Shown: positions 1 to 11,560 of the stretch, in pieces
Position numbering within the stretch: the stretch's first letter is position 1
How the letters are laid out: each line of letters starts with the position of its first letter
Source: Moniliophthora roreri
Lineage: Eukaryota; Basidiomycota; Agaricomycetes; Agaricales; Marasmiaceae
Assembly: GCA_001466705.2 (NCBI GenBank)
Contig: LATX02000216.1
Location: 124,001 to 188,000 of the forward strand
Direction: 5' to 3'
DNA length: 64,000 bases
The notes under the pieces: generated by a model
The model's database searches: none
What the model saw: only the letters and a program-made list of their open reading frames with translations
What the model was told of the DNA's origin: nothing
Program-made: the position numbers and the translations under genes

Positions 1-79
1 GTGCCTGCTCGTTTTGACTGTATTCGAGATAAGTATCAAATTGGGTTATTTCTAGGTGAGCAGAATGGTTAGAAGGATA

Positions 80-783
80 TCAGGAAGATTTGAAGATACG
101 GTACCTTTGAATCTCCCTGAGATGGCTCTTTATAGCTCGAAAATCGACTTGGAGGGGTACTAGAGTGTCTTCCCCTATGGCGTAAAAACGAACGATGCTG
201 GTGTGGTCAATCATCACGGGAAATGCATGGGTGAGTATTTTGGGTCCGCGATAAAGTAGCGGCATCATGGTCGCATTGAATAGCTCTAGTTGCTTTTGAG
301 ACACTATGCCGGTCTCTGCTACTCTCTCTGCCAATCCGTCTCCGGCTAAACACCACATTGACTTCCCCCAAGGATATCCGTTCGGCAGTAGCAAGTTCTT
401 TCCAGTATTGAACGTTTCCGGATTGCCCCAGATGCGGAGGCGTAAACCACAAGACGACAATGGAGCATGGAGACTGTATCAATGGAAATAGAGAGAATAT
501 CTTGTGGCCAGCGGAAACGGGGAGGCGGAGTGACGAGCGAAATGATAATAATATGACAGAGGTAGCCTCGTAGTGGTCAGGGGAGAGAACCTGAATGACG
601 CTTTATGCATCCAGAGAAGTCTACCATGTCGCTTGCGAGTAGTCTCTCGGGTATGAGTGTCCTAACGAGGGAGACCTTTCGATAAGCTGCAATATTGCTT
701 GCATTGCGACGAGTGCCGTCAAAAGCACTGCAACGACCGACTCGATGAGTTACTCGCAGCGCATAAAAAGGTCTAAAAAGCAT
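80..783 (-). pseudogene. Broken paralog of the 1092-2125 unknown gene
   Basis: Reading leftward from an ATG at 781-783, the first 68 codons match the N-terminus of the plus-strand gene at 1092 (both begin MLFRP and share the ...DF/VDFSG motif). That frame stops near 577. The family similarity resumes in another frame at about 490-80 with shared motifs such as LLPNGYPWGKS (partner: ILPNGRPWEKS) and IGEDTLVPL (partner: IGEDSLIPL). Within the resumed frame a TGA at 479-481 sits where the partner has Arg. I found no intron that repairs both defects, so I read it as a pseudogene. A plausible intron near 107-52 and the window edge leave the 3' end open. Function of the family is unknown to me. Confidence 0.55.
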
Positions 784-1091
784 GATAATAAGTCAAGGGC
801 AACAAATAGACAGCCATTTAAAGTTAGATTATACTCATACCAAGCTTCAGAAGTGCAACATGGAAGTGGAAGGAGAGAGCAATAACCCGGGACCATCAAA
901 ATTGATCCCACGACTCTTTTACTCCGGTCGCGACCACTGGGATCTGCACTCTCCCATTTTGCGTTATTCGATAGCTGCTGGAACATCAGAACTACGTTAA
1001 GCAGGATACTTAGACAGTAAAAGGCCCTTGGTGCGTACCCTAGTGTGACTTTGTCGCTCATAAAATTACCTACTGACTAAATTGCAGCGTT

Positions 1092-2125
1092 ATGCTATTT
1101 AGGCCCTATAGTGCACAAATAGCGCGTCATGTTCTGCATTCTAGTCGTCTCGGTCGTCTCTGTCCCTCGTTAGTTGCTCGAAACGTGTCCAACGCAAATC
1201 TGCGCGGAAAACCATCTCGAATTGTCAGCACACTCTTACCGGGGCAGTTACATCCCAGTGACTTCATGGATCTCTCTGGGCTCGTCAGACCACGATTCAA
1301 CGTCTTGCCAAATACACAAGCGGAACTCAGACTCCATTATATATGCCATGAACCATCCAAACAGCTTGAATTTCCCCAGGGGACAACAGGGTTCCTTTAC
1401 TTCTACCGACCCAGCACCTGCGTCCCTTTACCAGCGTGCACTATGCGTTTTCGCATTTGCGAGAGTCCGGAGAAATTTGATATCGGAAAGGATTTGATAC
1501 TCCCGAACGGACGGCCTTGGGAGAAGTCGATACATTGGATGATTAACAATGGGCTGGCGGATGCGCTTGCAGAGGAGGGCGTAATAACAAGAAAAGAACT
1601 CAGAACATCTAGGACGATATTTCGACCGCTATTCTCCAGCCACTACAAGACCATTGTCCATGCATTGCATCAGACGTTCTCCGTGACGTTGAATCTTACC
1701 ACCGTCAGCGATATTGCCGACATTTATATCATTGGCGAAGACTCGCTGATACCCCTCCACATGACTGGTTTCCGTACATTGAAGACACACCTTCACAAGC
1801 TAGCTCCTTATGATGATAAAAGTATGGCGGTCATTAATCTTACTGGGTAGTTCTGATCGCTTTCTCCTTTCGTTTACTGCCAGACCTCATTCTGAAGCTA
1901 CACCTCGAACACGACCTCGTACGGGACCTGATCATACGAGTATCGGAAACAGCGTCGCCACCGTACGACAAATACCTTCTGGAAGGAATGTCGGCCCCGT
2001 ACATCAAGCTCGCCAGACACAGCAAACGACAAGCTATCGGAAATATTAAACCTCGTGAACATCCTGTTCAAGCTGGGCTCCGCATTCTGCAGCAGCAGGA
2101 AAAGCGTGCAAAGGGTCTTTTGTAA
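1092..2125 (+). CDS. Unknown agaric-type protein, 323 aa, two exons
   Basis: Exons 1092..1821 and 1884..2125 join across a 62-nt GT-AG intron and give an open frame of 324 codons ending in TAA. The N-terminus is Arg-rich and lacks acidic residues, which would fit a mitochondrial presequence, but this is only inference. Conserved blocks shared with the broken paralog on the minus strand are ILPNGRPWEKS (about residues 138-148) and IGEDSLIPLHMTGF (about 216-229). The C-terminal exon is charged and probably helical. The two paralogs diverge from the 308-bp interval 784-1091, so they arose by inverted duplication. I recognise no named domain. The splice model is well supported because the exon 2 frame is open over 80 codons only after splicing. 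Confidence 0.7.
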
Positions 2126-3270
2126 CGACTCTGACCCTACGTGGAATGATGGATCTATGTGAACGGGAATAGAGATGACCCGTCTCTCGCTTCCTCAAAC
2201 TTGTGGCTTACTTGGTGAGGCCTAGTACGGTTGCGGTCGTGGATACGCGCTAGTGCAGTTAACACGACTGCCTTCTACCCTGCATCGTTGACTAGATAAA
2301 GCAATTCGGGCGTCCTGTATATGCACTAGGACAAAAAACACGATACGTTCAGAAATAGCATGGATTCACCCTCAAATAACTTGAAACATTGATCGGCATT
2401 GAAAGCCTAAATGCTTGACTCAACCTTGACTCAACCTATCCCCCTCTTTTTGCACCTGTCCATCCGGATCATCCGCAAGCAACTTCCATGAGGGCTGTCG
2501 CAGTGACGGCCGCAGTTACCGGTTTGAAGAAACAGAGTGCATGGGGTTGTTCTCGATGGAGGTCAGGTTTGCATTAAGGTACTGGGTTGGATGAGTTGTT
2601 TAGCTAACGACTTATCTTTAGAATTACACCCGGATATTCTCTGAATTGTGCCATTTGGCTTTGTGGCACGAAGAGAGATACTCGAGGTTCGGTCAGGGCT
2701 GAATGAGACCGTTGACACGCTTCTATTGGGGCGGGAGAAGCGAATTGAGCGTCTGGATACTCAACCGATGATCTGTACAAGTTGAGCTAGCCCGAAGGGT
2801 CGTATCTTATTACTCACCTCATCCCCCTTCATTCTTCATTCCCTGATCAGCTTTGTTTCGGCCGCCGTACCCATGCACGACCTGGATCGCGATCAGGCGT
2901 TCGAGTGAGACCTACTCTAGACTACTCGTCAACTGCGTCGTCGTCACACCAAACATTGAAACAAAGAAAAACGATACGTCTCCGTGAAAGATCTTGTGGA
3001 CCATGTCAGAAACCTGGAGGGTGCGATTCGACCGACGACGTGTCACAATGAGTCGTCGTCGGGGCGACTTATTTAAATACTGCATAGCTCAGATAATATA
3101 TATTAATGTCGCATTGTATGCTGACAGCTAAAGTAGAGAGAAAACACATGCTCATGTCATGAACAACACTCAAACAGACCGCTCTGCAAACCACCTTGAC
3201 ACGCCTCCATCATAATAGGACCAAGACATAAGCGTGTACATCGCGTCCATGGAGGAGAGCCGCTACTTGA
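2126..3270. other. Intergenic region with gene-fragment repeats
   Basis: No intact gene seen. Two stretches are degenerate copies of sequences found farther right. About 2440-2710 resembles the last two exons of the PDI gene (6659-7027). About 2960-3010 resembles 5330-5400 (shared core gatacgtctccg). The rest shows no convincing coding frame. Confidence 0.5.
2440..2710 (-). pseudogene. Decayed duplicate of the PDI gene 3' end
   Basis: The stretch matches, with many substitutions and small gaps, the final exon (transmembrane tail) and part of the penultimate exon of the PDI-like gene at 6659-8746. Shared words include gtgcatggggttgtt (versus catgcatggggttgtt) and gaattgtgccatttggcttt (versus gagttgtgccaattgacttt). 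The order of the two blocks is the same as in the intact gene. No long open frame remains, so it is a dead fragment roughly 4.2 kb from its source. Confidence 0.6.
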
Positions 3271-3819
3271 CTAATTCCCTCTTTGCTTCCTCTTTGCTTG
3301 CTCTTTCAACTTCTTGATTGAGCCATTCATCATGGAAATCAGCCGGTCGGGTCCTAAGTCAGGGAATATCAGTCAATCTTGAATATTGCAGAAAGGAAAG
3401 AGAAACGTACTGCAGAAAGTCTCTGGCCACTTTACACAATGGATCCATGCTGTGTCAAACGCTGGGCCGTACTTTTTCAAAACCGCCATCAACTTGTCTT
3501 CATCATAGTGAAACTCTGGCGTGGAGCCGGTATACGACGGCATGACACCGCGTACCCAGAGGTAATGCGAGACTTTGTCGTCGGTGAAGAATGGTAAGAA
3601 AGTTTCGCGAATCTTCTACTTCCGGTAGTAGAAAACGAGATGTCTTTGATAGCCGCCATCCTTCTGTGCCATCGTCAGTTCCGTGGTAGGTAGAACTTGC
3701 TCTGCGAAGAGGTGGTTTTGCTCTTCAGTAAAAACGTAACCGCAGACATAACGGATCGGAGATAGAAGGATCTCTGTGATTGCAGGAGGCGTAAGCTCAG
3801 AGGAAATGGTGGTGGACAT
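3271..3819 (-). pseudogene. Unknown protein gene with one internal stop
   Basis: Exons 3411..3819 and 3271..3353 (57-nt intron, donor gtacgt, acceptor cttag) give 164 codons from an ATG to a TAG. One TAG at 3616-3618 interrupts them after the motif HLVFYYRK. The frame on both sides is otherwise open and codes well (…FLPFFTDDKVSHYLWV…, …AFDTAWIHCVKWPETFC…). The C-terminus is Lys-rich. Either this is a young pseudogene or the TAG is a sequencing error. No intron of reasonable length can remove it. I do not recognise the family. Confidence 0.55.
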
Positions 3820-4189
3820 AGTGATGGTTGTGTTAATAGTTGAACGCCGATTCTCGAAGTTGAAGGAGCGAGATAGACGATCTGCCACTGTATAATGGCA
3901 CGTGACCCCGATATAAATTCCCACCAGCCTGAGTCATTGCGGACGCTACTTATCTACTCACAACGACTTGCCTCTCACTATGCCTTGAGTCATTCTTAAA
4001 GAAGATCTCAAGACAATCGTGAAACTCTCAAAGGCGCTCTGAAGATCGTCGCCAAATTGTCGCCAAATACAAAGCCGCCATCCATACTTCAACGATCAGC
4101 AGAACGCCATTTAAATGCCTCGATACATCATGATTGATTAAGAATTCCACAGCAGCCAAAATTCTTGTAACTTACTGAGTGTCAAAACA

Positions 4190-5164
4190 CAAGGAAGACC
4201 ATGAGGATCTCATTGCGTACTTGACGTCCGAAGAGGTAAAGTAAACTACAGAAATGGTATTTCCGCGCCATAGTTGACGCTTTACGCCACTGTCAGGTCT
4301 TCTTACCTGGAGAAATCTCCATACACCTCTCCAGGTTCATCAACTCTCCGACGACGGCGGAACTCGCCTCGCTAAGGGTCACGAATGGCATGTTGATATG
4401 GTGGTCAACAGTCTGTGTCATCATTATATCGGCGCCGCAAATCAACCCCTCGCTCAACCTCAGTGGAGATATAACATGGAAATTCTGGAACCAATGTCTT
4501 AGATTGGTCGCTTCGGGTGGAACATGAAGAGGTACTCGAATAGTCGTTCTCTGGGAACCCCAATTCAAGCCGATATGTGACCCTTTCGAAAGGACCCCGT
4601 CCGTAATCAGCACCCTGCGAACCCAGCGGCAGGCTCGACCTGAAGAATCGCTGACATTCCCTTCATCGTCTTCCAGCAACATTATCCTGCATCACTTTGT
4701 TCCTCCTCAACCAAGACCAGAAGGGCGTAGTGAGTTTTCACATATCGGAGCTGACTTACTTGGCCGCTGAGTCGAGAAACCACTTCCAAATTCTTAAAAG
4801 CAAGATAGCCGACTTTGTTGTCTCAAAGGACGGGAAAGTTTATGCGGTCATCGGAAATAAAAGCTTCGGAAGAAAACTGTGGTCAAGGAACTACATCGCA
4901 ATATGCAAGATCTACGGAGTAGTAACGAGAGTCTTGTTGGCTTTGCATTTGTTCTGGGAGAGAGGCTGGCTTTTGGAGGTCGCCTTGTTTGACTGGGAAG
5001 CCGATGCAAAACGGCCTAGATGGGTTGGTGCTTTGAACGGAGCGCCTATGTGGTACATAGCCTTGGATCCTGAAGTACAAGGAAAGCTTATGGAGATCTC
5101 TAGGCAAGGCATAGAGGACTTGGTGGCTGACCTTCGCACCGTGGCGGCGGACTTGGAAGACTGA
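4190..5164 (+). pseudogene. Degenerate unknown gene
   Basis: A spliced reading joins ...YLTSEE to VFLPGEISIHLSRF across a 61-nt intron (gtaaag...gtcag) ending near 4296. It then stays open with coding-like third positions until a TGA just after ...LVASGGT. It continues in the same frame to about 4690, then shifts to the frame of the open stretch 4697-5164 (ends ...TVAADLED). The reverse strand over 4293-4682 is also open, so strand choice is not certain. The stop and the frame change suggest decay. No named domain seen. Confidence 0.35.
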
Positions 5165-6658
5165 AGCATGGAATTGTGATTGCTGTATGACGTGCTGTAC
5201 TATTCTAATGTAATGTCGGTGCATTGGGTCATCAACGAAGCGTACGCATAGTACTAAACGGTGTCTTTTCTCTCGGGGACACACCCGGTATTCTGGTCCA
5301 TGCCCTCTCGAATACGCCGCTTGTCAGCGTCGTAGTCGCCACGCCAATAAAATGATACGTCTCCGCGATAGATCTTCTCGTGAGCCAAGAACCTACCATG
5401 GGTAAGGCCTCAGCCTGGGAAGGGCGGACGAGTCAGTGGACGCCTTCCCGTAGGGTTTTTTCGCCTAAAATCAAAGCAATTAACCGTCTCAGAAGGATTA
5501 TCCGAGGTTTCCCTGCATGAACCCACGTTCTCCCAAAGCGATTTGAAGCAGAAAGGTCGTCCTAAATATACCCTTATCTGAGATTTAGGGTGGCCTTTGG
5601 ACCCCTCCCAAAATATGCTTTCCTGCAAATTTGACTTTCTCCCTTTACCCGCTCCCTGCCTCTTCCTGGTAATATGACTCCGGAAGCGTGCCAGGCATTC
5701 AACGCCAATACGTCCAAGGCGTTGCGCATTGTACCTCCTCGATGTCATGAAGAAGGCATGACATTTCTGACCACCAACTCTGAAAGTGCACGCCTTACCT
5801 CCAATACATTCGGAGCTTACGGTGTTCTTCGGAACTCCAGCCTAGCCGTTCGTTGAATCAGGCCTCTGACGGCGCCATGGTGAATTAATCGTTCATTAAA
5901 ATAATTTGATATTTCTCTCAGAAAATCGATGGATGAGAATTAAACCTTACGGCAAGTCATCCAGTAATAGCTACATATACAAATTTATCTTCCAGACGGC
6001 TCCCGACACAACTCTTCAAATTTAAACGTCTTGGGAAAGTTCTCCAGGGGCAAACAGACTCGGCTTCCTCGTCCCAGGGCATAAATGTGAACTTGTCGTG
6101 GGATTGATACCCACACGAAGAGATTCCGGAGTATGTACTATTATATATGACATATATGATATGCGCGCCAAAAAAAAAAAGGTACTGCGGCAAAGCGCTT
6201 CTATGGTAGTAGTTACCAGGTCCAAGGTACGTACCATCTTTTTTGCTGAGGGGTGTTACTTAGCTCCGGGCTTCTTGAGAATGAGATTGAGAGACATGAA
6301 AGGAGAAAGAGGTTTCGTGGAAGCATCCGATAAGTTGGGTGCTTGAGTATTTTGTGCGGTATATACAGCAACACAGGAAGAGATAGGAAGTTGGGACCGC
6401 ATGGCGTCCAATACCGTGGGGTGTGCGACGAGTGGCCACTAGATATCGTCGGAGGACGCGTCGAACACGCGATCAAACGACATGTGCAAGTGTTTCTTTT
6501 CAACATCACCTATCCGGCGGATCATCCTATAAATCAATATCGTGGTGTTCCACTAGAGTTTACTAGTACAAAGACATAAATTAGCAATAGCAAGAGTCCA
6601 TCCTCAGATAACCAAAAGCATTAATAGTTACTACAAAAAAAGAGTTCTACGCTAGGAC
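5165..6658. other. Intergenic; no convincing gene
   Basis: Several short open frames overlap here on both strands, but none has supported splice sites or a recognisable protein. The minus strand at about 5400-5290 holds a coding-like fragment (EKIYRGDVSFYWRGDYDADK), which is related to the fragment at 2960-3010. Confidence 0.4.
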
Positions 6659-8746
6659 TTAATCCAATCTGTCCCTCTTCTCATACCTATCCATCGGATC
6701 ATCTGCAAGCAATCTCCTAAGAGCCATCACAACGACAGCCGCAACTGCCATTACGAAGAAGACAGCATGCATGGGGTTGTTGACGACGTATGTCTCAATA
6801 GAGGTCAATTTCGCATTGAGGTACTAATTGAGAATAGTTGGTTAGTTCATGAGGTGAGCAGTAGAGTATGCATATGTACGCACTCTGGCTGTACGTTCAA
6901 CGACGTTCTCCGAGTTGTGCCAATTGACTTTGCCGTTAACGACACCCTCAAGAGCCGAAAAGATGCTCGAAGCATCGGTCAACCTCAATTGCGACCCCTC
7001 GGGATCGGTGTTGGCGTATTGCAAGTTCTGTGATCCAAGTAAGGTTGAGCGGGTGTTCAGCCCCTCGTAGAAATAAAGCATACCTGATGATCCGCAATAA
7101 ATACATCTACATCCTCCAACTCATGACTCTTCTTCGGCTTCACACCATACATACTCTTCATCCAATCCTGCCACTTCTCTACATCCATCCGGGCAAACAC
7201 AACACGTCGTTCCGCTTTTTTCCCAAGAGCCACTCCCGAACCATGCGTCCTGGCTCTCCACCGTCTGCCAATTTCTTCCATCTTGGAGCGGACTTTGTCT
7301 TGATTGTGCGAAGACATGGCAGCCACGACAACGAGTGGTTTGGAAGGTGCGTTCATGACACTTTGGAAGGTGTCGCGGGTTAGTTCAATGGTTGTAGGAA
7401 GGCGGTTGTCGAACAGCCATTCAGAGATAGCTTTAGAGCGTTCTTTGTCGGCGAGGGCGGTGGCGGTCAATGAGGAGGAATAAGCGGCTGCTGGAGTGTT
7501 CATGTCGTGATCTTTTAGAGCGACTAGGTGCCACTGGGAGGTCGTTGGAAGAGAGAGGCGCTCGAGGAGGGGCTGTGGGGGATCTCGGACAGTGACGATC
7601 GTTGGTGAGCCGAGAAGAGGCAGGAACAGAGGAGAGAGAGCGGACTGCAAGGAACATTGAGTGAGCTAGGGTAGTAATAAAATCTCGTTCACATACCACA
7701 AGACCGGTTTCTGAAGATTGGTAGAGTAACGCATAAACAACATCTTCACGTTCCACTTGTTTGTCCAGCTCCTCTGGGGTTACAGATATAGAGGCACTAT
7801 TCGAAAATTAGTAACTAGGGATTTCGACTGCAATTTATGGCACTTACGAGCCACTGGCTTTCTCAGCGAAAGCCTTCAGCTGCTCCAGTTTCCTGCCACC
7901 GTTATACTCTGTCTTGGATCCCGCGGTGTAGTATATAAGGGTAGGATAGCCTTGTACATCCTCTGCTGTGCATAAGGAGCTATGAGCCTCGCAGTTGACC
8001 TCGGCAACGTTCAATTTGTTCTGTAAGCTATGGGCAAGAGACAGCCACGTAGGAGCGAGTTTTTTGCAGTGACCACACCTAAATGATATCCCCGTCAGAC
8101 GAGGTCGCAATGAAAAGATAATGATGTCGTACCATGGGGCATAAAACTTGACGAACGTAGGTCCCAATTCTAGAGTACGATGGAAGTTGCTCGGGTCAAG
8201 GACCAGTACTTCACCGGTCGGGTTCAGAGGTGGACGAACAGGTTGCTTCGGTTCTTCCTCTGCCGGTGGAGTCGTGGTCTCTGGTTCAGGATCAGGGTGT
8301 GCGTGTTTCTTGAGAAATTCTCTGAGTAAATCAGCCTCCCGTCGTCCTTCAAAAGTCTCTACAAATTCCCCATCACGATATAAATTTAACTGGGGATACC
8401 CAGTGACATCATTTTCGTTACAGAGGTCTATGAAGGAAAGTGAATAGTAATTTCACACCGAGCCAGCGTATTGCTCACCACCATGAACTGCGCAATTCAC
8501 TTGCGCCAACCGAACTCCTGGATTACTCTGAGACTCATTCTCCTGCACCAGCATGTCCCATGTCGGCTTGAAACGTTTGCAATGCGAGCAATAGGGTGAA
8601 TAATGTTCAATGAACCATACCCCCTTCTCTATTGTTGTTTTGAAGTTGCCAGGCTCGAGTTCTTTTGTAGAAACTGGTAAAGCCAAACTGGCAAGGAGTG
8701 TAGTAGATGCAGAAAGATAGAGAGAAAGCTTCCAGAGCCAGCCCAT
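6659..8746 (-). CDS. Membrane-anchored protein disulfide isomerase-like protein, 587 aa
   Basis: Seven exons: 8479..8746, 8133..8427, 7848..8078, 7697..7796, 7084..7644, 6884..7027, 6659..6823. All introns are GT-AG and 51-60 nt, and the phases are consistent. The ATG at 8746 was chosen because it starts a signal peptide (residues 1-24, LSLYLSASTTLLASLAL). Two thioredoxin domains follow. The first has active site CSHC at 53-56. The second has CGHC at 189-192, with the codon before it split by an intron. A long redox-inactive region and a C-terminal transmembrane helix at about 553-570 follow (AVFFVMAVAAVVVMAL), ending in a short basic cytosolic tail. This layout fits ER oxidoreductases of the fungal EPS1 / TMX type that form or isomerise disulfides. 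CSHC is a less usual active-site variant. It shares a 60-bp upstream interval with CGI121. Confidence 0.88.
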
Positions 8747-8806
8747 GCTAAATAAAAATGTCCGACTGTCGTCGTCGAGGTCCAAGTATGAATTGATTTG
8801 TCAGAG
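8747..8806. promoter_or_regulatory. 60-bp divergent intergenic interval (PDI / CGI121)
   Basis: The two ATG codons at 8746 (minus) and 8807 (plus) are only 60 bp apart. Transcription starts and 5' UTRs must therefore lie inside this interval or overlap the opposite gene. I see no clear TATA box; tcgtcgtcgagg is a small CpG-rich core. A shared bidirectional promoter is inferred from spacing only. Confidence 0.5.
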
Positions 8807-9573
8807 ATGCAGTCTTTGGCTTTTGACCATGCTGATGCCTCTGACATCGCCTACGTGGCTCTCTTTCATCCAGTCAACAATGCCGCCCAAATAAGAAAAC
8901 GGATTATAGATGCTGCAAAGATGGAGGGAGAAGAAGGAGAAAAGGAGCGGAATGCAGTAAATTTCGCCTTTATCGATGCGACTCTGGTGAGCAACTTGGA
9001 CTTGTGTCCTGCATTTGGAGCTCAATCTCAGCAATTTTTTTTTTTAGATTACTAGTGTCCTTCACCTACAAACCGTTATACATCAAGCTATCCTTGCGGA
9101 ATCTGAGGGCATGTTGAGAACCAAAACTGTGCATTCCGAAGTTATCTTTGCGCTTAACCCAACAAATAATGTATCTATGCTTAGTACTTGTCTTCTCGGG
9201 TTCACGGATATCTGACATGATTTTGTTTTTTACAGATTACTGAATCTATCCGTCGATATGGAGTTTCGGATTCAAGCCGTGCGCTCCTTGTCGTGCACAT
9301 CACGAAACGGTCCCAGACCCATCCGGTATCCGAAATCGAGAAGAACTTATCCGCAGCCATTGATGGGGTAATGGTCCCTCTCAGTGAACTAGACGGTCTC
9401 ACGGATTGGGACAGGGTGAAGAAGGTATGCAGGGCTGATGCTTCATTGATGCCAAAACTCAACAACTTATTGATTTTCAGTATCATAAACTGAATAACCT
9501 CGGTGAAAACCAACTCGCGTATATTGATAACATTGTTGTGAGCTCTGCCGCTATGAAGAGTGTTATGCAATAA
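8807..9573 (+). CDS. CGI121: CGI121 / TPRKB-like subunit of the EKC/KEOPS complex, 194 aa
   Basis: Four exons (8807..8986, 9048..9170, 9236..9424, 9481..9573) splice into 195 codons with GT-AG introns of 56-65 nt. The protein has the Cgi121 family signature. The middle block LRTKTVHSEVIFALNPTNN (residues about 82-100) is followed by ITESIRRYGVSDSSRALLVV, which form the conserved core that contacts the Prpk/Bud32 kinase. Length is usual for the family. The KEOPS complex makes the t6A37 modification of ANN-decoding tRNAs and has a role at telomeres in yeast; this subunit helps bind tRNA. The start was chosen as the first ATG in frame. The gene is divergent from the PDI gene and is the best-supported small gene here. 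Confidence 0.9.
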
Positions 9574-10326
9574 AGATTTATCATGATATGGTTTGGCAAT
9601 CACACGGGTATTGTTTGAGAAGCGGGCCGTACCTGGTGCACCATTCCACCCTCCACAATTCAGTTACAAGGCTTCGATCAGCAAAGGGTACTGCCACAAC
9701 CCCAACGTGTAGCGGCTGAACTCTCGAGCATTGGATAAACGGCGAAACCTTGCAAGAAGGTGCCATTCCCTTATGCGCTTCTGATGACTGTTGGCGCCAT
9801 TATTCATGCTTGAACGGCAATAGTTAGACCGTAACGCAACCGTACAATACCCAGGTGTTAGGATCAACGGATTACCATACGGGGACCACTTGACGCTCGA
9901 GTTCATCTCGATGTCAGCGTTATTAGCATGTCAAACGGGTACATAGCAGGTACAGAGATTGACGCATGCGCACTCTACCCGCTGACTCTAATGATTCTCT
10001 CGCTGCGGAACCTCGTTGCACGGGTCTGACATGACCCGGGGTTAAGCTTCAAGTAACACAAGAGTCCCGGGCTCAAAGCATCTGTCTGTCTTGCTGTTGA
10101 CGACCTTCAAGTCATAGCAAGTCAAAACTGTCTGAATAACACTGTTGGCCGCATTGGCGCACCGTCGAAACGTCAAATTCTCGGCTTTTGACAGGTCGAA
10201 GGCGTCTTGAATTGATATTCAATTTTTACACCCTTTTGGGCGGCGTACCTTGACACGATTTTCGAAAAAAAGGAAAAAAAAAAAAAAGAAAAGAAAAGTC
10301 GAAACATTTTCAGCGCGGAGGATTTA
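9574..10326. other. Intergenic; no gene seen
   Basis: No coding frame with splice support. An A-rich run lies at about 10265-10300. Confidence 0.5.
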
Positions 10327-10572
10327 CTATGTAGCCAATTCACATGTCCCGTCGGTCCGCACCAATACTCTGGCTGACACGGACCTCTCGGTCTGAACGG
10401 CTTGAAGTGAAAAGGGAAACATAATCATGATACATACTTGTTCGCCACATTCTAAATCTGGTTTAATCCGGTTGTCAAAACCGGAATGACCGAGAGAACA
10501 ACCTTCTAAAAACTCGCGCGGCGACGGCGAGTCGACCCAAGATCCATTGCCAAGTGTATAGTGGTAATACAA
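10327..10572 (-). CDS. Possible 3' exons of a small unknown gene
   Basis: The minus strand reads ...GSWVDSPSPREFLEG... to ...LECGEQ. A good 48-nt intron follows (donor gtatgtatc, acceptor cgttcag), and then TERSVSARVLVRTDGTCELA and a TAG at 10327-10329. The splice signals and the frame agree, but no ATG begins the frame and I could not find the 5' exon. It may be a partial or chance model. Confidence 0.3.
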   Translation of the reverse strand: MYYHYTLGNGSWVDSPSPREFLEGCSLGHSGFDNRIKPDLECGEQVCIMIMFPFSLQAVQTERSVSARVLVRTDGTCELAT

Positions 10573-10887
10573 AGATTAAGTGACATTAATCTGACACAAC
10601 TTTATGATAAAGCGGGATGGAAATCAATATTACATGGTATAGTTTTGAACCTGCTACGTACACGAAATGTAGACAACCCTGAGGCCGTCGGCAACGGAGA
10701 GACATGGGAATTCAATGAATGAAATGTAATAACGATAAATTGCAAGAATGAAAACGTGGATAGCAATGAGCAAAGCTGTAGAAAAAAAGGTGTCTGTCAG
10801 TATCGATGGACACAGGCCAACAGCGACGATCCTCCTTACCGACATAAGGAGTCATGAGAAGATGGAATAACATGAGGCCAATACTGG

Positions 10888-11560
10888 TCATGATTCGTCT
10901 ACGGATATTGTATCGCTGTCGTACTCGGTACCGGATGGGGACCGTAATTCCTGCTTCGGATGAGCGGGTAAGGGAGGGTAAGGAAGTGTATCTGGAGTAT
11001 CTGGGGGACAAAGAATCTTGCGTAAAGATTCGGGGGGTTTGTAGCCATCTTCCTTCCATGACCTCTCAGATGATGCACGGCTGCTTTGTAAGTCTGGAGA
11101 TCGTAAGGAGGAGCCATCTGAAGGGTCTGGCGATGGGAAGAATGCGGGCCTTAGAGATGGGGTGGAGGACGTTGAGGCAATAGGGGGCGAAGAATGTTCC
11201 CTTGGTGGCGCGTCAGGGTACGCTAGCTTTTGGAATCTGATCAGAGCCTCGCTCGTTGAGGCCAATCTACCCATTAACTCGGACGAAGCGGCCATCTTGG
11301 AAAGAAGGGTTGTCAGTAGGTAATAGACTAGAACATCGACGAATTATACTTACCAATTGTGGATCTGGGGGCGAGGCAAAGGGGAGGCCTGCTCGAAGAG
11401 ACGACAGCTCTTCACGAAGCGTATCGTTCTCCTCCTGCAGGCGCTGACATCTTGATTCAAGTTCTGCGAGATACTGGGCCTTGCGTGCGCGATAATCCCT
11501 TTGCTGGGTGAGGGCGCGAGAGGGAGGGATAGTGAGGTCTTTTTTTCTCCCTCGAGTCAT
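10888..11560 (-). CDS. bZIP transcription factor, 204 aa
   Basis: Exons 11354..11560 and 10888..11295 join across a 58-nt GT-AG intron. The ATG at 11560 starts MTRGRKKD. A basic region (RALTQQRDYRARKAQY, about residues 15-30) runs into a leucine zipper with Leu at seven-residue spacing (LAELESRCQRLQEENDTLRE). The C-terminal exon is Ser/Pro-rich and acidic at the very end, as expected of an activation or regulatory tail. When the zipper leucines and the basic-region Arg are aligned to the usual bZIP pattern, the normally invariant Asn appears to be Ala. DNA-binding preference may therefore differ. Nuclear localisation is inferred. Target genes are unknown. Confidence 0.85.

Noticed and set aside
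4293..4682. Minus-strand open frame of 129 codons
   Set aside because: The plus strand over the same bases joins a good upstream intron and continues into the 4697-5164 frame; kept only as a strand doubt.
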